Below, piece by piece: positions 12,082 through 21,108 of a stretch of 64,000 nt of DNA. The position numbers and the translations under genes are program-made. The notes beneath the pieces were generated by a model. It did no database searches, was not told where the DNA came from, and saw only the letters and a list, made by a program, of their open reading frames with translations. Origin of the DNA: Acetobacteroides hydrogenigenes (lineage in GTDB: Bacteria > Bacteroidota > Bacteroidia > Bacteroidales > ZOR0009); the NCBI RefSeq assembly GCF_004340205.1, contig NZ_SLWB01000004.1, forward strand, positions 124,001 to 188,000, read 5' to 3'. The stretch's first letter is position 1; the number at the start of each line of letters is the position of its first letter.

Positions 12082-13569
12082 TTAACGTATTAAGCTTTCG
12101 AAGTCGGCCTCTAATTCTTTCCCCTTTTCGAAATCGTAAAGCGTTACACGCCGTAAGTCGTAGTAGTACCACCAAAACGCCCGCAACGTTGATATGAAAT
12201 TTCTGTTGGCAGCATCCTTCTCCGAAAGGGCAACGTTTAAATCTAGTACCGAAATTTTCCCGGCAATGAAGCGATCCATCGAAACCTTGTAACGGATCTG
12301 TGCAATCGTATCCGACTTAGCGGCAATCCGAAACTTTTGTCCCATTTGGTTAAAGTTCATCACCTTTACATATATATTTTGGTCGAACTCTATCTGCGAC
12401 TGATCTACCTTACCCTTTACGAGGTCGAGGTTGCTCTGCGCATTTTTAATCTTTCCTCGACGCTGGCCCCAGTCAATTATAGGCATTGATAGGGTAATAG
12501 ATGCTGTTTGGGATGGTATAATTCCCCGATAAGCATCAAAAATATCTTCCGAGTTTTGGTTAAATCCCACTTTTGCCCTAAAGTTTGCCGTTAAGCCTGT
12601 TTCTCGCTTATTTTGCTCGAGCCAACGCTCTGCTTCCAGCACCTGCCTATTAAATCGCACGATATCTGGATTATTCTTTCTGGCTTGCTCAAGTACCTTA
12701 TCGTACGATAGAATCATTTCGGGAACCTTAGACGGAACGTTTAATTTTATTTCACCCTTCTCGCTAACCCCTAAGTACGATCGAAATCTGTTCTGAGCGC
12801 TTTCTAAATCAACCAACCTCTCGCTTAATGCAATCTCAGCATTGAGCTTAGAGAGTTCCATCTGCATCACATCGCTCTCGGATATAGACCCCAAACGAAA
12901 GCGTCCCTTGGCTATCTTGTAAAGGGTATCAGCATTACTAAGATTGACACGGGCAACCTTAAGGTTTTGCTGTGCAATTGCTAAATCAAAAAAGCGCTCA
13001 ATAGAAGATATGATTACCGTTTCACGTTGGTATAAGTAGCTGCGCCTTGCTTCTTCATAACGCAGAGGATCTATTTTTTTTTGCCACTTCAACCAGTTTA
13101 CCCCAAAAAGGTTTTGCTGATATGTAACGCTTATGGGTAACGAATTGTATGTAATTTGCCGTTGCGGCTCAATGTCATCGCTACGAGTTAACGCAGATTC
13201 AATGGAGAAAGCACCTCCGGTAAGTCCAACCTTTTGGTTTATCGATAGCGCCAAACTATTTACAAATCTATTCTTTGTAATGTACTTGGTTGTTCCATCC
13301 CCCTGAAGGACTTCAGAAATAGAGTTACTAAAGGAAGGTATGGTAGAGCTTAGATTTAAAGAAGGAAGAAAACTTGCCTTGAAACTGCGATAATCCCAAT
13401 AAGCAAATAGGTAGCTGTTCTTGGCGTTCTTCACATCGTTAGACCGCTCTAGTGCAGCATTAATATAGCTCTCCAAGTCGAATTCATGCGTGCTTTCACT
13501 TTTTTTCTGTCCATACGATGTCAGAAAACAAAGCACAGCAATGGCTATTATCAGAATTGCTCTCCTCAT
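12082..13569 (-). CDS. TolC-family outer membrane efflux protein
   Basis: 495 residues with a signal peptide (MRRAILIIAIAVLCFLTSYG). Two OEP repeats are recognised by long alpha-helical stretches (LKVARVNLSNADTLYKIAKG, then ARKNNPDIVRFNRQVLEAE) and beta strands such as QKVGLTGGAFSIES. It follows the periplasmic adaptor gene by 26 bp and is presumably its outer-membrane partner. No inner-membrane ABC or RND pump is adjacent, so the substrate and energising component are unknown. Confidence 0.85.
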   Translation of the reverse strand: MRRAILIIAIAVLCFLTSYGQKKSESTHEFDLESYINAALERSNDVKNAKNSYLFAYWDYRSFKASFLPSLNLSSTIPSFSNSISEVLQGDGTTKYITKNRFVNSLALSINQKVGLTGGAFSIESALTRSDDIEPQRQITYNSLPISVTYQQNLFGVNWLKWQKKIDPLRYEEARRSYLYQRETVIISSIERFFDLAIAQQNLKVARVNLSNADTLYKIAKGRFRLGSISESDVMQMELSKLNAEIALSERLVDLESAQNRFRSYLGVSEKGEIKLNVPSKVPEMILSYDKVLEQARKNNPDIVRFNRQVLEAERWLEQNKRETGLTANFRAKVGFNQNSEDIFDAYRGIIPSQTASITLSMPIIDWGQRRGKIKNAQSNLDLVKGKVDQSQIEFDQNIYVKVMNFNQMGQKFRIAAKSDTIAQIRYKVSMDRFIAGKISVLDLNVALSEKDAANRNFISTLRAFWWYYYDLRRVTLYDFEKGKELEADFESLIR

Positions 13570-13595
13570 GTAAGTATTTGCAAATAGACGTATTA

Positions 13596-14831
13596 CTATA
13601 GTTGGGTTAGGGTAAAGCGGTTAGGCTTCGTAGGTCGATTTAGGAATACCTGCTCCCCTTTTTTCAATCCATTTACGATAGCCACCAACTCGCTATTAGC
13701 ACCTCCAAGAGCAACCTCCTGTTTCCTGCTATCTTCAGTGAAAACATAAAATTTACCATTTTCCTCCACAATCGCTTTTTTAGGGAGATAAAGAACATTG
13801 CTTAGCGTGCTTAAACGAAGATCGTTAATAGTAGTCATCATAGGTCTCAGCATCGGCGATGTGCCGCTAATTTTAACCATTACGGTATAAACCTTTTTCC
13901 CCTCTACAATTTTAGGTAGGCCCGAAATCTCCTCTATACGACCACTAAAAGAGGTATCCTCCAGCAATGCAACCCGAACCTTTGCCTCCTGCAGGGGCTT
14001 CACCTTTGCAAGATCTTCCTCTGCGAGTTCAAATTTCGAATAGAATGAAGAAGCATCGGGGATCAAAGCAACTGTTAGATCTTCAGGTGTTATAATACTT
14101 CCTGCTTGGCGTTTTGCTCCCGATAAATCGGTATAGTATGTTACAATACCACTCCGAGGTGCACGAACGACTATAGCTCCAAAAAATTTACGCAACTCAT
14201 GCGTTTTTTTTGCAGAACTCTCTGCTCTTGCTTGTAACGAAATGGCGTTATTCTCTATTTGGACCTTCCGTTGCAGGCAGTTTTGCAATGCTTGCTCGTA
14301 GGCTATTTTTGATTTTTCAAATTCTAGCTTCGTCTTTTTTTGTGCTGCAGGCGGATCATAAAACGACTGTTCCATGTTAATCTGACTAATCTCCATATTA
14401 ATGCGAAGTGTAGAAAGATTATACCTCACATCTCGAAGCTGGTTAGCTGTATCCGAAAGTGCTCGCTGTGCCTGCGCATTCAAATCAGAAGCCTCGTTCT
14501 CTGCAGCCTTAATGGCATTTACAATAGGCTCTCTGTCAAGGGTTGCAATAGCCTCCCCTGCCCTAACCATTTTTCCTTCCGGAACGATCGATTTTATCCG
14601 AATCTGTCCGATAACATCAGATTTGGACCTAAATATAGAAGAGGCTTTTACACTAGTAAAACTTTTCGCAACAAGTTCGCCATTTGCCACAATGGTAACA
14701 TCAATATTACCTTCCTTCACTGCAACCAACTCCGACTCCTTATTAGCAAAAAAATCTGAGGTAATTGTAAAATAGGCTGCAACTCCAACAACTATTAGTG
14801 CAACGGCTAGTAATAATCTACTTTTCTTCAC
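13596..14831 (-). CDS. Periplasmic adaptor (HlyD/MacA-like membrane fusion protein)
   Basis: 411 residues starting with a GTG codon and an N-terminal membrane anchor (LLLAVALIVVGVAAYFTI). A barrel-sandwich half is followed by a coiled-coil hairpin (about residues 105-215), a second half (FFGAIVVRAPRSGIVTYYTD) and a beta-barrel (VRVALLEDTSFSGRIEEISG). The architecture fits adaptors linking an inner-membrane transporter to TolC. Its own -7 box lies 8-15 bp upstream, and a terminator separates it from glmM. The partner pump must be encoded elsewhere (inference). Confidence 0.85.
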   Translation of the reverse strand: MKKSRLLLAVALIVVGVAAYFTITSDFFANKESELVAVKEGNIDVTIVANGELVAKSFTSVKASSIFRSKSDVIGQIRIKSIVPEGKMVRAGEAIATLDREPIVNAIKAAENEASDLNAQAQRALSDTANQLRDVRYNLSTLRINMEISQINMEQSFYDPPAAQKKTKLEFEKSKIAYEQALQNCLQRKVQIENNAISLQARAESSAKKTHELRKFFGAIVVRAPRSGIVTYYTDLSGAKRQAGSIITPEDLTVALIPDASSFYSKFELAEEDLAKVKPLQEAKVRVALLEDTSFSGRIEEISGLPKIVEGKKVYTVMVKISGTSPMLRPMMTTINDLRLSTLSNVLYLPKKAIVEENGKFYVFTEDSRKQEVALGGANSELVAIVNGLKKGEQVFLNRPTKPNRFTLTQL

Positions 14832-14838
14832 TCTGATT

Positions 14839-14846
14839 CAAATTTA
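14839..14846 (-). promoter_or_regulatory. -7 promoter element of the adaptor/TolC pair
   Basis: TAAATTTG on the minus strand matches TAnnTTTG, downstream of the glmM terminator and just ahead of the GTG start at 14831. The -33 element is not obvious. Confidence 0.4.
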
Positions 14847-14857
14847 GACGGTTAGGC

Positions 14858-14890
14858 AAAAAGAGAAGGAGAGCCACACCGGCTCTCCTA
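14858..14890 (-). terminator. glmM terminator
   Basis: Minus-strand stem AGGAGAGCC / GGCTCTCCT with loop GGTGT, followed by TCTCTTTTT. It uncouples glmM from the efflux genes. Confidence 0.8.
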
Positions 14891-14903
14891 TATTTGTGCT
14901 TAA

Positions 14904-16292
14904 CTACAGATTGCAAACACTACGTATATCGCTAATAATCTGACCTGCAAAAGCATCAGCTTCAGCAACCGTTGGTGCTTCCGAGTAAATTCGAATAATT
15001 GGTTCAGTATTCGACTTACGCAAGTGTACCCAACGATTTTCGATATCAATACGAACACCGTCGATGTCATTAATTTGATAATCTGCATACTTCCCTTTCA
15101 TCTTAAGCAGTACATCATCAACATCTATTGCAGGTGTAAGTTCAATCTTATTCTTTGAGATATGGTAAGATGGATATGTTTTACGAAGTTCCAAGCAGGT
15201 TTTCCCGCTTTTTGCCAGGTGAGTGAGGAATAGCGCAACCCCAACAAGAGCATCACGACCGTAATGGCTTTCAGGATAGATAACTCCTCCATTGCCCTCT
15301 CCGCCGATAACAGCACCGACTTCCTTCATCTTGGCAACAACATTAACCTCTCCAACTGCCGAAGCGGCATATTCCACACCGTGCTTAATGGCTATATCTT
15401 TAAGTGCTCGCGAAGATGAAAGATTAGATACTACATTCCCTTTCTTGATAGAAAGCAGATAATCGGCAACTGCAACAAGAGTATACTCCTCTCCAAACAT
15501 AGATCCATCTTCGCAAACAAAGGCAAGTCTATCAACATCAGGGTCTACAACAATTCCCATATCTGCCTTTTCCTTTACAACCAGCTCCGCGATGTCCACC
15601 AAGTGCTCTGGAAGAGGTTCTGGATTATGAGGGAATTGGCCATTGGGTACGCAGTATAGTTTTACCACCTCAACTCCCATTTTCTCGAGCAATTCAGGAA
15701 TAACCACACCACCAACTGAGTTAACAGCGTCAACTACAACCTTAAACTTTGCGCTCCTAACAGCGTCAACATCAACTGTGCTAAGAGCAAGAACGGAATC
15801 TATATGCTTTTGATTAAACGAAGGCTGATTCTTAACCTCTCCTAAGTCATCAACCTCTGCAAAATTAAACGCATCGTTCTCTGCAATTGCAAGAATACGC
15901 TTCCCATCTGCATCCGATAGAAATTCCCCTCGGCTATTAAGCAGCTTAAGAGCATTCCACTGCTTCGGATTATGGCTTGCTGTAAGGATTATACCTCCAT
16001 CCGCGTTTTCCATAGTGACAGCAAGCTCTACAGTAGGAGTTGTTGCCAAATCGGCATTAACTACATTAATGCCACTCCCCATCAGGGTTCCAATTACTAG
16101 GTTGCTCACCATAGGGCCCGAAATACGAGCATCTCGTCCTACAACAACCTTAAGGTCGTTTTTCTTTAGCGACTCTTTCAGCCATTGCGCATATGCTGCA
16201 GTAAACTTTACTACATCAATAGGGCTCAGACCATTTCCTGGGGTACCTCCAATAGTACCTCTAATGCCAGAAATAGATTTTATTAATGCCAT
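14904..16292 (-). CDS. glmM: Phosphoglucosamine mutase
   Basis: Converts glucosamine-6-phosphate to glucosamine-1-phosphate for UDP-GlcNAc and cell-envelope synthesis. The phosphohexomutase signature ILTASHNPKQWNALK carries the phosphoserine S106. The metal-binding loop DPDVDRLAFV, the sugar-binding GEGNGGVIYP and the phosphate-binding RKSNTEPIIRIY follow in the expected order. Start taken at the ATG at 16292 (MALIKSISGIRG); a longer frame upstream lacks similarity. Length 462 residues, normal. A phosphomannomutase activity is possible in this family, but the sequence pattern fits GlmM-type mutases of Bacteroidetes. Confidence 0.88.
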   Translation of the reverse strand: MALIKSISGIRGTIGGTPGNGLSPIDVVKFTAAYAQWLKESLKKNDLKVVVGRDARISGPMVSNLVIGTLMGSGINVVNADLATTPTVELAVTMENADGGIILTASHNPKQWNALKLLNSRGEFLSDADGKRILAIAENDAFNFAEVDDLGEVKNQPSFNQKHIDSVLALSTVDVDAVRSAKFKVVVDAVNSVGGVVIPELLEKMGVEVVKLYCVPNGQFPHNPEPLPEHLVDIAELVVKEKADMGIVVDPDVDRLAFVCEDGSMFGEEYTLVAVADYLLSIKKGNVVSNLSSSRALKDIAIKHGVEYAASAVGEVNVVAKMKEVGAVIGGEGNGGVIYPESHYGRDALVGVALFLTHLAKSGKTCLELRKTYPSYHISKNKIELTPAIDVDDVLLKMKGKYADYQINDIDGVRIDIENRWVHLRKSNTEPIIRIYSEAPTVAEADAFAGQIISDIRSVCNL

Positions 16293-16447
16293 TGTAAACG
16301 TGTTAGAGTAATATAAAAACGGCGTTAGAGTTTGAATTGGTAAATATAGCAAAGACATCTTTACCCTATTCCCGACCATCTACCCTTAACATATCTTAAT
16401 AGAATATATTTTGGAAGGAGGTGTTCCATTCCACATAAAAAAAACAC

Positions 16448-16455
16448 TATTTTTG
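16448..16455 (+). promoter_or_regulatory. -7 promoter element upstream of the rluB-like gene
   Basis: TATTTTTG matches TAnnTTTG, 56 bp before the ATG at 16511. The -33 box is not clear. Confidence 0.4.
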
Positions 16456-16510
16456 TAATTAAGGATTTCGCAGAGAATGCGAGTATAAACAACCTTAATT
16501 CGCTACCAGA

Positions 16511-17989
16511 ATGGAAAATGAATTTTACGACGAAAGTCCCGAGAAGTCTACGCGAGGAAGCTTCGACAACAATTCGGGCGAGTCTTTCAATGAAAGGCAA
16601 AGTGAAAAACCTAAAAGAACCATTTCCGATCCTAACAGAGGGGTATTTGAAAGGAAAGTAGATTTTAGTAACAGCAGAGAAAGAAGTTTTGACCGCGAGC
16701 GCAGCTTCAACCGCGACGACCGTGGAGAGCGTGGAGGGTTTAACCGCGAGCGCAGCTTCAACCGTGACGACCGTGGAGAGCGTGGAGGGTTTAACCGCGA
16801 GCGCAGCTTTAACCGTGACGACCGCGGCGGAGAGCGTGGAGGATTCAACCGCGAGCGCAGCTTCAACCGTGACGACCGCGGCGGAGAGCGTGGAGGATTC
16901 AACCGCGAGCGCAGCTTCAACCGTGACGACCGCGGCGGAGAGCGTGGAGGATTCAACCGCGAGCGCAGCTTCAACCGTGACGACCGCGGCGGAGAGCGTG
17001 GAGGATTCAACCGCGAGCGCAGCTTCAACCGTGACGACCGCGGCGGAGAGCGTGGAGGATTCAACCGCGAGCGCAGCTTCAACCGCGATGATCGTGGAGG
17101 ATTTTACTCTCCATTTGAAAAGAAAAAAAGTTACGGAGGAGGCTTCAACGACCGCAATGATAACAGCAACCGCACCCTTCGTCCACGTAAAAACCGCGGA
17201 GAAGAGTTTGATCGTCCAAAAATTGGTGCAGGACTCGGCCCTAAGTATATCGAAGAGCCAATTGATCCAGAAGCAGAAATTCGCCTAAACAAGTACATCG
17301 CCAACTCGGGCGTTTGTTCACGTCGTGAGGCTGACAACCACATTTTGGCCGGTGAAATTACTGTGAACGGAGAAGTGGTAACAACCCTTGGAACAAAGAT
17401 TAAAATGGGCGACGAAGTTCAGTTTAACGGAACTATCATCAAGGGAGAAAAAAAGGTTTATCTTATCCTTAACAAGCCTAAGGGATATGTAACCTCGGTT
17501 GACGATCCACATGCTGAAAAGACAGTAATGGAACTCATCAAAGGTGCCTGCAACGAGCGTGTTTATCCGGTTGGACGTCTAGATAAGTCGACCACTGGCG
17601 TTCTTCTTCTCACCAACGATGGAGAACTTACCAAAACGCTTACCCATCCTACCTACAATAAGAAAAAAATCTATCACGTTTTCCTTGACAAAAGGATAAG
17701 CGAGGAGGATATGGAGCGTATTGCTACAGGTGTAGATCTTGATGACGGTGTAGCTTATGCTGATGCCATTAGCTATGTTGACGGCAGCGACAAGTCTCAG
17801 GTAGGCGTTGAGATTCACTCTGGTAAGAATCGAATTATCCGTCGCTTGTTCGACACCATTGGATATAAAGTAATAAAACTAGATAGAGTTTACTTTGCAG
17901 GATTAACCAAGAAAGGTCTTCCAAGAGGAAGATGGCGTTTCCTAACCCAACGTGAGGTTGGAATGCTTAAGATGGGATCTTACGAATAG
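16511..17989 (+). CDS. RluB/RsuA-family rRNA pseudouridine synthase with Arg-rich repeat tail
   Basis: 492 residues. Residues 1-255 form a disordered N-terminal tail dominated by a 17-18-residue repeat (RERSFNRDDRGGERGGFN), about seven copies. The enzyme follows: an S4 RNA-binding domain (IRLNKYIANSGVCSRREAD) and the pseudouridine synthase core with catalytic VGRLDKSTTGVLLLTNDGEL and a C-terminal KNRIIRRLFDTIGY. It should modify 23S rRNA (RluB-type) or a related site. Arg/Gly/Asp tails in this family probably aid RNA binding (inference). It ends before a terminator shared with the convergent gene. Confidence 0.93.
   Translation: MENEFYDESPEKSTRGSFDNNSGESFNERQSEKPKRTISDPNRGVFERKVDFSNSRERSFDRERSFNRDDRGERGGFNRERSFNRDDRGERGGFNRERSFNRDDRGGERGGFNRERSFNRDDRGGERGGFNRERSFNRDDRGGERGGFNRERSFNRDDRGGERGGFNRERSFNRDDRGGERGGFNRERSFNRDDRGGFYSPFEKKKSYGGGFNDRNDNSNRTLRPRKNRGEEFDRPKIGAGLGPKYIEEPIDPEAEIRLNKYIANSGVCSRREADNHILAGEITVNGEVVTTLGTKIKMGDEVQFNGTIIKGEKKVYLILNKPKGYVTSVDDPHAEKTVMELIKGACNERVYPVGRLDKSTTGVLLLTNDGELTKTLTHPTYNKKKIYHVFLDKRISEEDMERIATGVDLDDGVAYADAISYVDGSDKSQVGVEIHSGKNRIIRRLFDTIGYKVIKLDRVYFAGLTKKGLPRGRWRFLTQREVGMLKMGSYE
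16695..17103 (+). repeat. 51/54-bp coding minisatellite in the pseudouridine synthase gene
   Basis: Near-identical units within the coding sequence: two of 51 bp, then five of 54 bp after insertion of one Gly codon (GGC). Differences between copies are mostly synonymous, such as CGCGAC against CGTGAC. The frame is preserved throughout, and copy number is likely to vary between strains. Confidence 0.9.
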
Positions 17990-18007
17990 ACCCTTTACTA
18001 AAAAACA

Positions 18008-18043
18008 AAAGAGAGGATGGTTCACACCATTCTCTCTTCTTTT
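18008..18043. terminator. Bidirectional terminator after the pseudouridine synthase
   Basis: Stem AGAGAGGATGGT / ACCATTCTCTCT (one G-T wobble) with loop TCAC, with A-rich and T-rich flanks. It serves both convergent genes. Confidence 0.85.
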
Positions 18044-18049
18044 TGGGTA

Positions 18050-19222
18050 CTAGCCTAAAAAGCAGGCTGCCCGTCTGAAGACATGTTTAAAGCCTCCATC
18101 TACAGCATCGCTTATAGTAGGCTTCCCAATAATTGGAAACGGTTGTTCGTGCGAGTGGGGAAAAGTAAAATCCACCATCTCTATATTTTTACTGCCAATG
18201 CTTCTAAAGAAGGATGATACTCCAGTAGGTGATATCACCTTATCTTTTAAAAGCGAGATGGCATACACTTGTCCTTTAAATTTCGAGAGCATATCACAAC
18301 GAAAATCCTTTAGTCTGTTCATGTTGAGCATTGAACGAAAGGCCATGGCAAATCGATTATCCTTTATAAATAATCCCAACCGTGTTTGACGAGCAGATTC
18401 CTTTTCAAACTCATCATTGTAGTAGTTGAAAATCTTACTAAAGGATGGCTCATCCATAATCATCTTAGAAACGCCGTTCATTTCGTTAAAGAAGGCGCCT
18501 CCGCAAAACATGAAAAGCCTGGAGTTAGAAACAATATCGTTAGGATTTGCAATAAAAAGTATTTGGGAGAGAAATGCTCCTATAGAGTAAGCAAAAAAGT
18601 CAACTTGAGCGTTAGGGCTTATATAAGAAACCTTCCCCATTTTTATTTCTTCCAAAAGATTTGCCAGATCATTTGCACTCTGGTATCCAGAGGTAAAAAA
18701 ACGTAAAGGATCGGACAATAGTCTCTGGCTTAAAGCTACATTAACAAACGAAGTACTATTTGCCTTGTCATACCTTAGATGTCCACTGTTTAGGACTGCA
18801 AGCATAACTCTAGGATCTGCCCATTCCTTAGGAGCCCTATTCATATGGTACGATATAGGGAAAAGAAGAACCGCACTTTTAGTAGACCTTGCCAACTCAT
18901 TGGCCCAAGGCATATACTTCATCCAAGTACGCTCATTCAACCCATGGAGTAGAACGATTACCTTATCGTACCTCTTTTCTCCTTCAGGTAAAAAAACAGG
19001 ATATGAAAAGTTGATATTTATATCATCAAAATCCGACAAAACCTCATTTTCCCAACAAGAACTAACCAAAACGTCTGGATGATTTGGCAGACGAAAGCGT
19101 TCAACCTTATTCGAATGAAAGTTTAGGGTGCGAATTTTCAAATCAGCAGTAGGAAAATCAACGCTTCCGCTAGCTAAAACATCTATTTTCTTAAAATCAT
19201 CCAAAGCACTCATGTATCCCAT
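18050..19222 (-). CDS. Alpha/beta-hydrolase-like protein (possibly DUF6051)
   Basis: 390 residues, soluble, no signal peptide. An oxyanion-type HGLNERTWMKYM after the strand KVIVLLHG, a nucleophile-elbow-like FAYSIGAFLSQ, and a late His in FPHSHEQPFP suggest an alpha/beta-hydrolase fold with a Ser-His pair. The elbow is A-Y-S-I-G rather than the standard G-x-S-x-G. It resembles Bacteroidetes proteins of unknown function; the DUF6051 assignment is from memory and unverified. Translation may also begin at the second Met, three codons later. It is divergent from the LytTR gene. Confidence 0.6.
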   Translation of the reverse strand: MGYMSALDDFKKIDVLASGSVDFPTADLKIRTLNFHSNKVERFRLPNHPDVLVSSCWENEVLSDFDDININFSYPVFLPEGEKRYDKVIVLLHGLNERTWMKYMPWANELARSTKSAVLLFPISYHMNRAPKEWADPRVMLAVLNSGHLRYDKANSTSFVNVALSQRLLSDPLRFFTSGYQSANDLANLLEEIKMGKVSYISPNAQVDFFAYSIGAFLSQILFIANPNDIVSNSRLFMFCGGAFFNEMNGVSKMIMDEPSFSKIFNYYNDEFEKESARQTRLGLFIKDNRFAMAFRSMLNMNRLKDFRCDMLSKFKGQVYAISLLKDKVISPTGVSSFFRSIGSKNIEMVDFTFPHSHEQPFPIIGKPTISDAVDGGFKHVFRRAACFLG

Positions 19223-19387
19223 ATTGCTGACGATTAGTTTATTGATTGCAAAATTAAAGCGAGATTACTAGTCGTCCAATTTTATGGGTCAAGAGCAAAT
19301 CCGATGGGGTAAAATTTATTATTTAGGGGCAAAAATGCCAAATGTGGGGTGAAATCACAAAAGTCCCAAAGCTATCAATACTCCTTT

Positions 19388-19418
19388 TTGTATTTATTCG
19401 AGAGAAAAACTACATTTG
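19388..19418 (+). promoter_or_regulatory. Promoter of the membrane LytTR gene
   Basis: TTG at 19388-19390 and TACATTTG at 19411-19418, separated by 20 bp, match the Bacteroidetes -33/-7 pattern (TTG, 19-21 bp, TAnnTTTG). The ATG follows at 19441. Confidence 0.75.
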
Positions 19419-19440
19419 TTCAACAAGAGAAAAGCAGAAA

Positions 19441-20289
19441 ATGGTAGACATTCAAAAACCAATACCAAACTACATTACCAACAAAGGGAATATTGTCAGA
19501 CTGATATTCTTTACCGCTGCATTTGCCCTTGTATTCATCAATATTTACTCCCCTTTTGGAGTAGAAACATGGTATAATGTAACCCCCTTAGAACTATTCT
19601 TCTATTCTAGCCTAGTAATTCTAACAGGAGTGCTAGTTGTGGTTATAAGTAGGGTTTTAATGTACCAGATAAGCAAAAAAAGAACGCTTTTACTTTGGCA
19701 ATACCTACTTTGGATTCTAGCTGAGATTATTTTTATGTCTCTATTCTATACGCTTTACGAGTCTGTAATCCTTCACGAAAAGCGCAATTTTATAGATTTA
19801 GCCACAATCTCTGTTCAAAACACAGCTCTTATTATATTACTGCCCTATTCGGTGCTATGGCTTTACTTCTCGTGGAAAGAGAACAAGGACAAACTAGAAG
19901 CGCTTATTCAGGGAGAGACCTCTTTTGATGCCTCAAAATTGGTTGCCTTTCACGACGAAAAAGGCGTGCTAAGGCTATCTCTAAAAACAGAAAATCTCAT
20001 CTATATAGAAGCTGCCGATAACTACGTAAACATCCACTACTTTAATAAGGGTAAGGTTTCGAAATTTATGCTTCGTAACTCTCTAAAAAGGTTGGAGGAA
20101 ATGTTTGCCAACTCCGAAATGGTGCGCTGCCACCGTTCCTACATCGTAAACTTCGAAAAGGTTAGAATTATCCGAAAGGATAAGGATGGCCTCAGGCTTG
20201 AACTTGACATTCCTAATGCTCAAGACATCCCTGTATCAAAATCGTACGTCGAAAGCGTGATGGATACTTTCGGGAAATACTGCCGCTAA
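19441..20289 (+). CDS. Membrane-anchored LytTR-domain transcriptional regulator
   Basis: 282 residues. The N-terminal half has four hydrophobic segments (about residues 22-40, 52-74, 87-106, 117-136; for example LIFFTAAFALVFINIY and LEIIFMSLFYTLYE-like helices). The C-terminal third is a LytTR DNA-binding domain (LIYIEAADNYVNIHYF, MVRCHRSYIVNFEKV, IPVSKSYVESVM). Start set at ATG 19441, directly after a consensus promoter; an upstream in-frame ATG at 19342 would precede that promoter. There is no receiver domain or partner kinase, so it probably senses a membrane signal itself (inference). Confidence 0.85.
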   Translation: MVDIQKPIPNYITNKGNIVRLIFFTAAFALVFINIYSPFGVETWYNVTPLELFFYSSLVILTGVLVVVISRVLMYQISKKRTLLLWQYLLWILAEIIFMSLFYTLYESVILHEKRNFIDLATISVQNTALIILLPYSVLWLYFSWKENKDKLEALIQGETSFDASKLVAFHDEKGVLRLSLKTENLIYIEAADNYVNIHYFNKGKVSKFMLRNSLKRLEEMFANSEMVRCHRSYIVNFEKVRIIRKDKDGLRLELDIPNAQDIPVSKSYVESVMDTFGKYCR

Positions 20290-20290
20290 C

Positions 20291-20890
20291 TTAATTCTCT
20301 CCAACTATAATGAATAGTGGATAGTTTAGTCCGTTGTCCCTCTTTATTTCCATAAACACATTCAAATGGATTACCGTTAAGCCTGAGGCTTCAATTGCTT
20401 GAGTTAACTGAGCGAGGTCAAAGCCTTTGTGACCGTCGAAACCTTCGCCATGGAAAGAGCCGTCCTCGGAAACCAGATCGATTATTGCCAACTTACCTTG
20501 AGGTTTAAGGAGTCTGGAAAAGCGGGATATAATAGCGGCATAATCGGAAATGTGATGCAAGGTCATTGACGAAAATATAAGATCGAAAGATCCATCAAAA
20601 GAAGCACCTACTGAAAGATCTACGTTACAAACCTTTGCTTTCCCCTGTTGTTCCTTTCCAATTTTTGAGGAAAGCACCTCCAGCATTCCCTCAGAAGTAT
20701 CTACAAATGTTATTGTCCCAACCTTATCGATTAGCGGCAAACCGACCAAGCCAGTTCCACATCCATATTCCATTGCATCCATCGAGGGATTCAGCGCCAC
20801 AACACCTTCGATGGCAGCAGCAACACGCTGCGCTAGTTTTACCCTCTGAGGTGTATCCCATTCGGCTGCTCTTGAATTAAAATCGTTCAT
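20291..20890 (-). CDS. Class I SAM-dependent methyltransferase
   Basis: 199 residues. Motif I is MEYGCGTGLVGLPL, followed by an acidic strand end TFVDTSEGML, motif IV region LIFSSMTLHHIS and post-motif RLLKPQGKLAIIDLV. This is a UbiE/Methyltransf_11-type fold. The substrate cannot be inferred; the His-rich LHHI is typical of small-molecule methyltransferases of this class. Its stop codon lies 1 bp from that of the convergent LytTR gene, with no terminator between them. Confidence 0.85.
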   Translation of the reverse strand: MNDFNSRAAEWDTPQRVKLAQRVAAAIEGVVALNPSMDAMEYGCGTGLVGLPLIDKVGTITFVDTSEGMLEVLSSKIGKEQQGKAKVCNVDLSVGASFDGSFDLIFSSMTLHHISDYAAIISRFSRLLKPQGKLAIIDLVSEDGSFHGEGFDGHKGFDLAQLTQAIEASGLTVIHLNVFMEIKRDNGLNYPLFIIVGEN

Positions 20891-21108
20891 CTAGTGATTA
20901 TTTATCCATATATTATCGCAAAGCATAAAAACAAACAAAAATAGTAAATACACCCAATATCATTTATGAATTACCTATCTACATATAAAGGCTAGCAATC
21001 TTAAAATAAAGAGGGATTAGAACATCAAACAAAAAACATTGTTGAAAACTAGTCACGTTCTCCATAATTGAGGATGACATTGATAACTGTCAAACTAAAC
21101 CGTAAAAG

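Noticed and set aside
16525-17082. 185-codon antisense frame with Leu/Arg/Pro repeats
   Set aside because: Mirror image of the coding minisatellite in the pseudouridine synthase gene.
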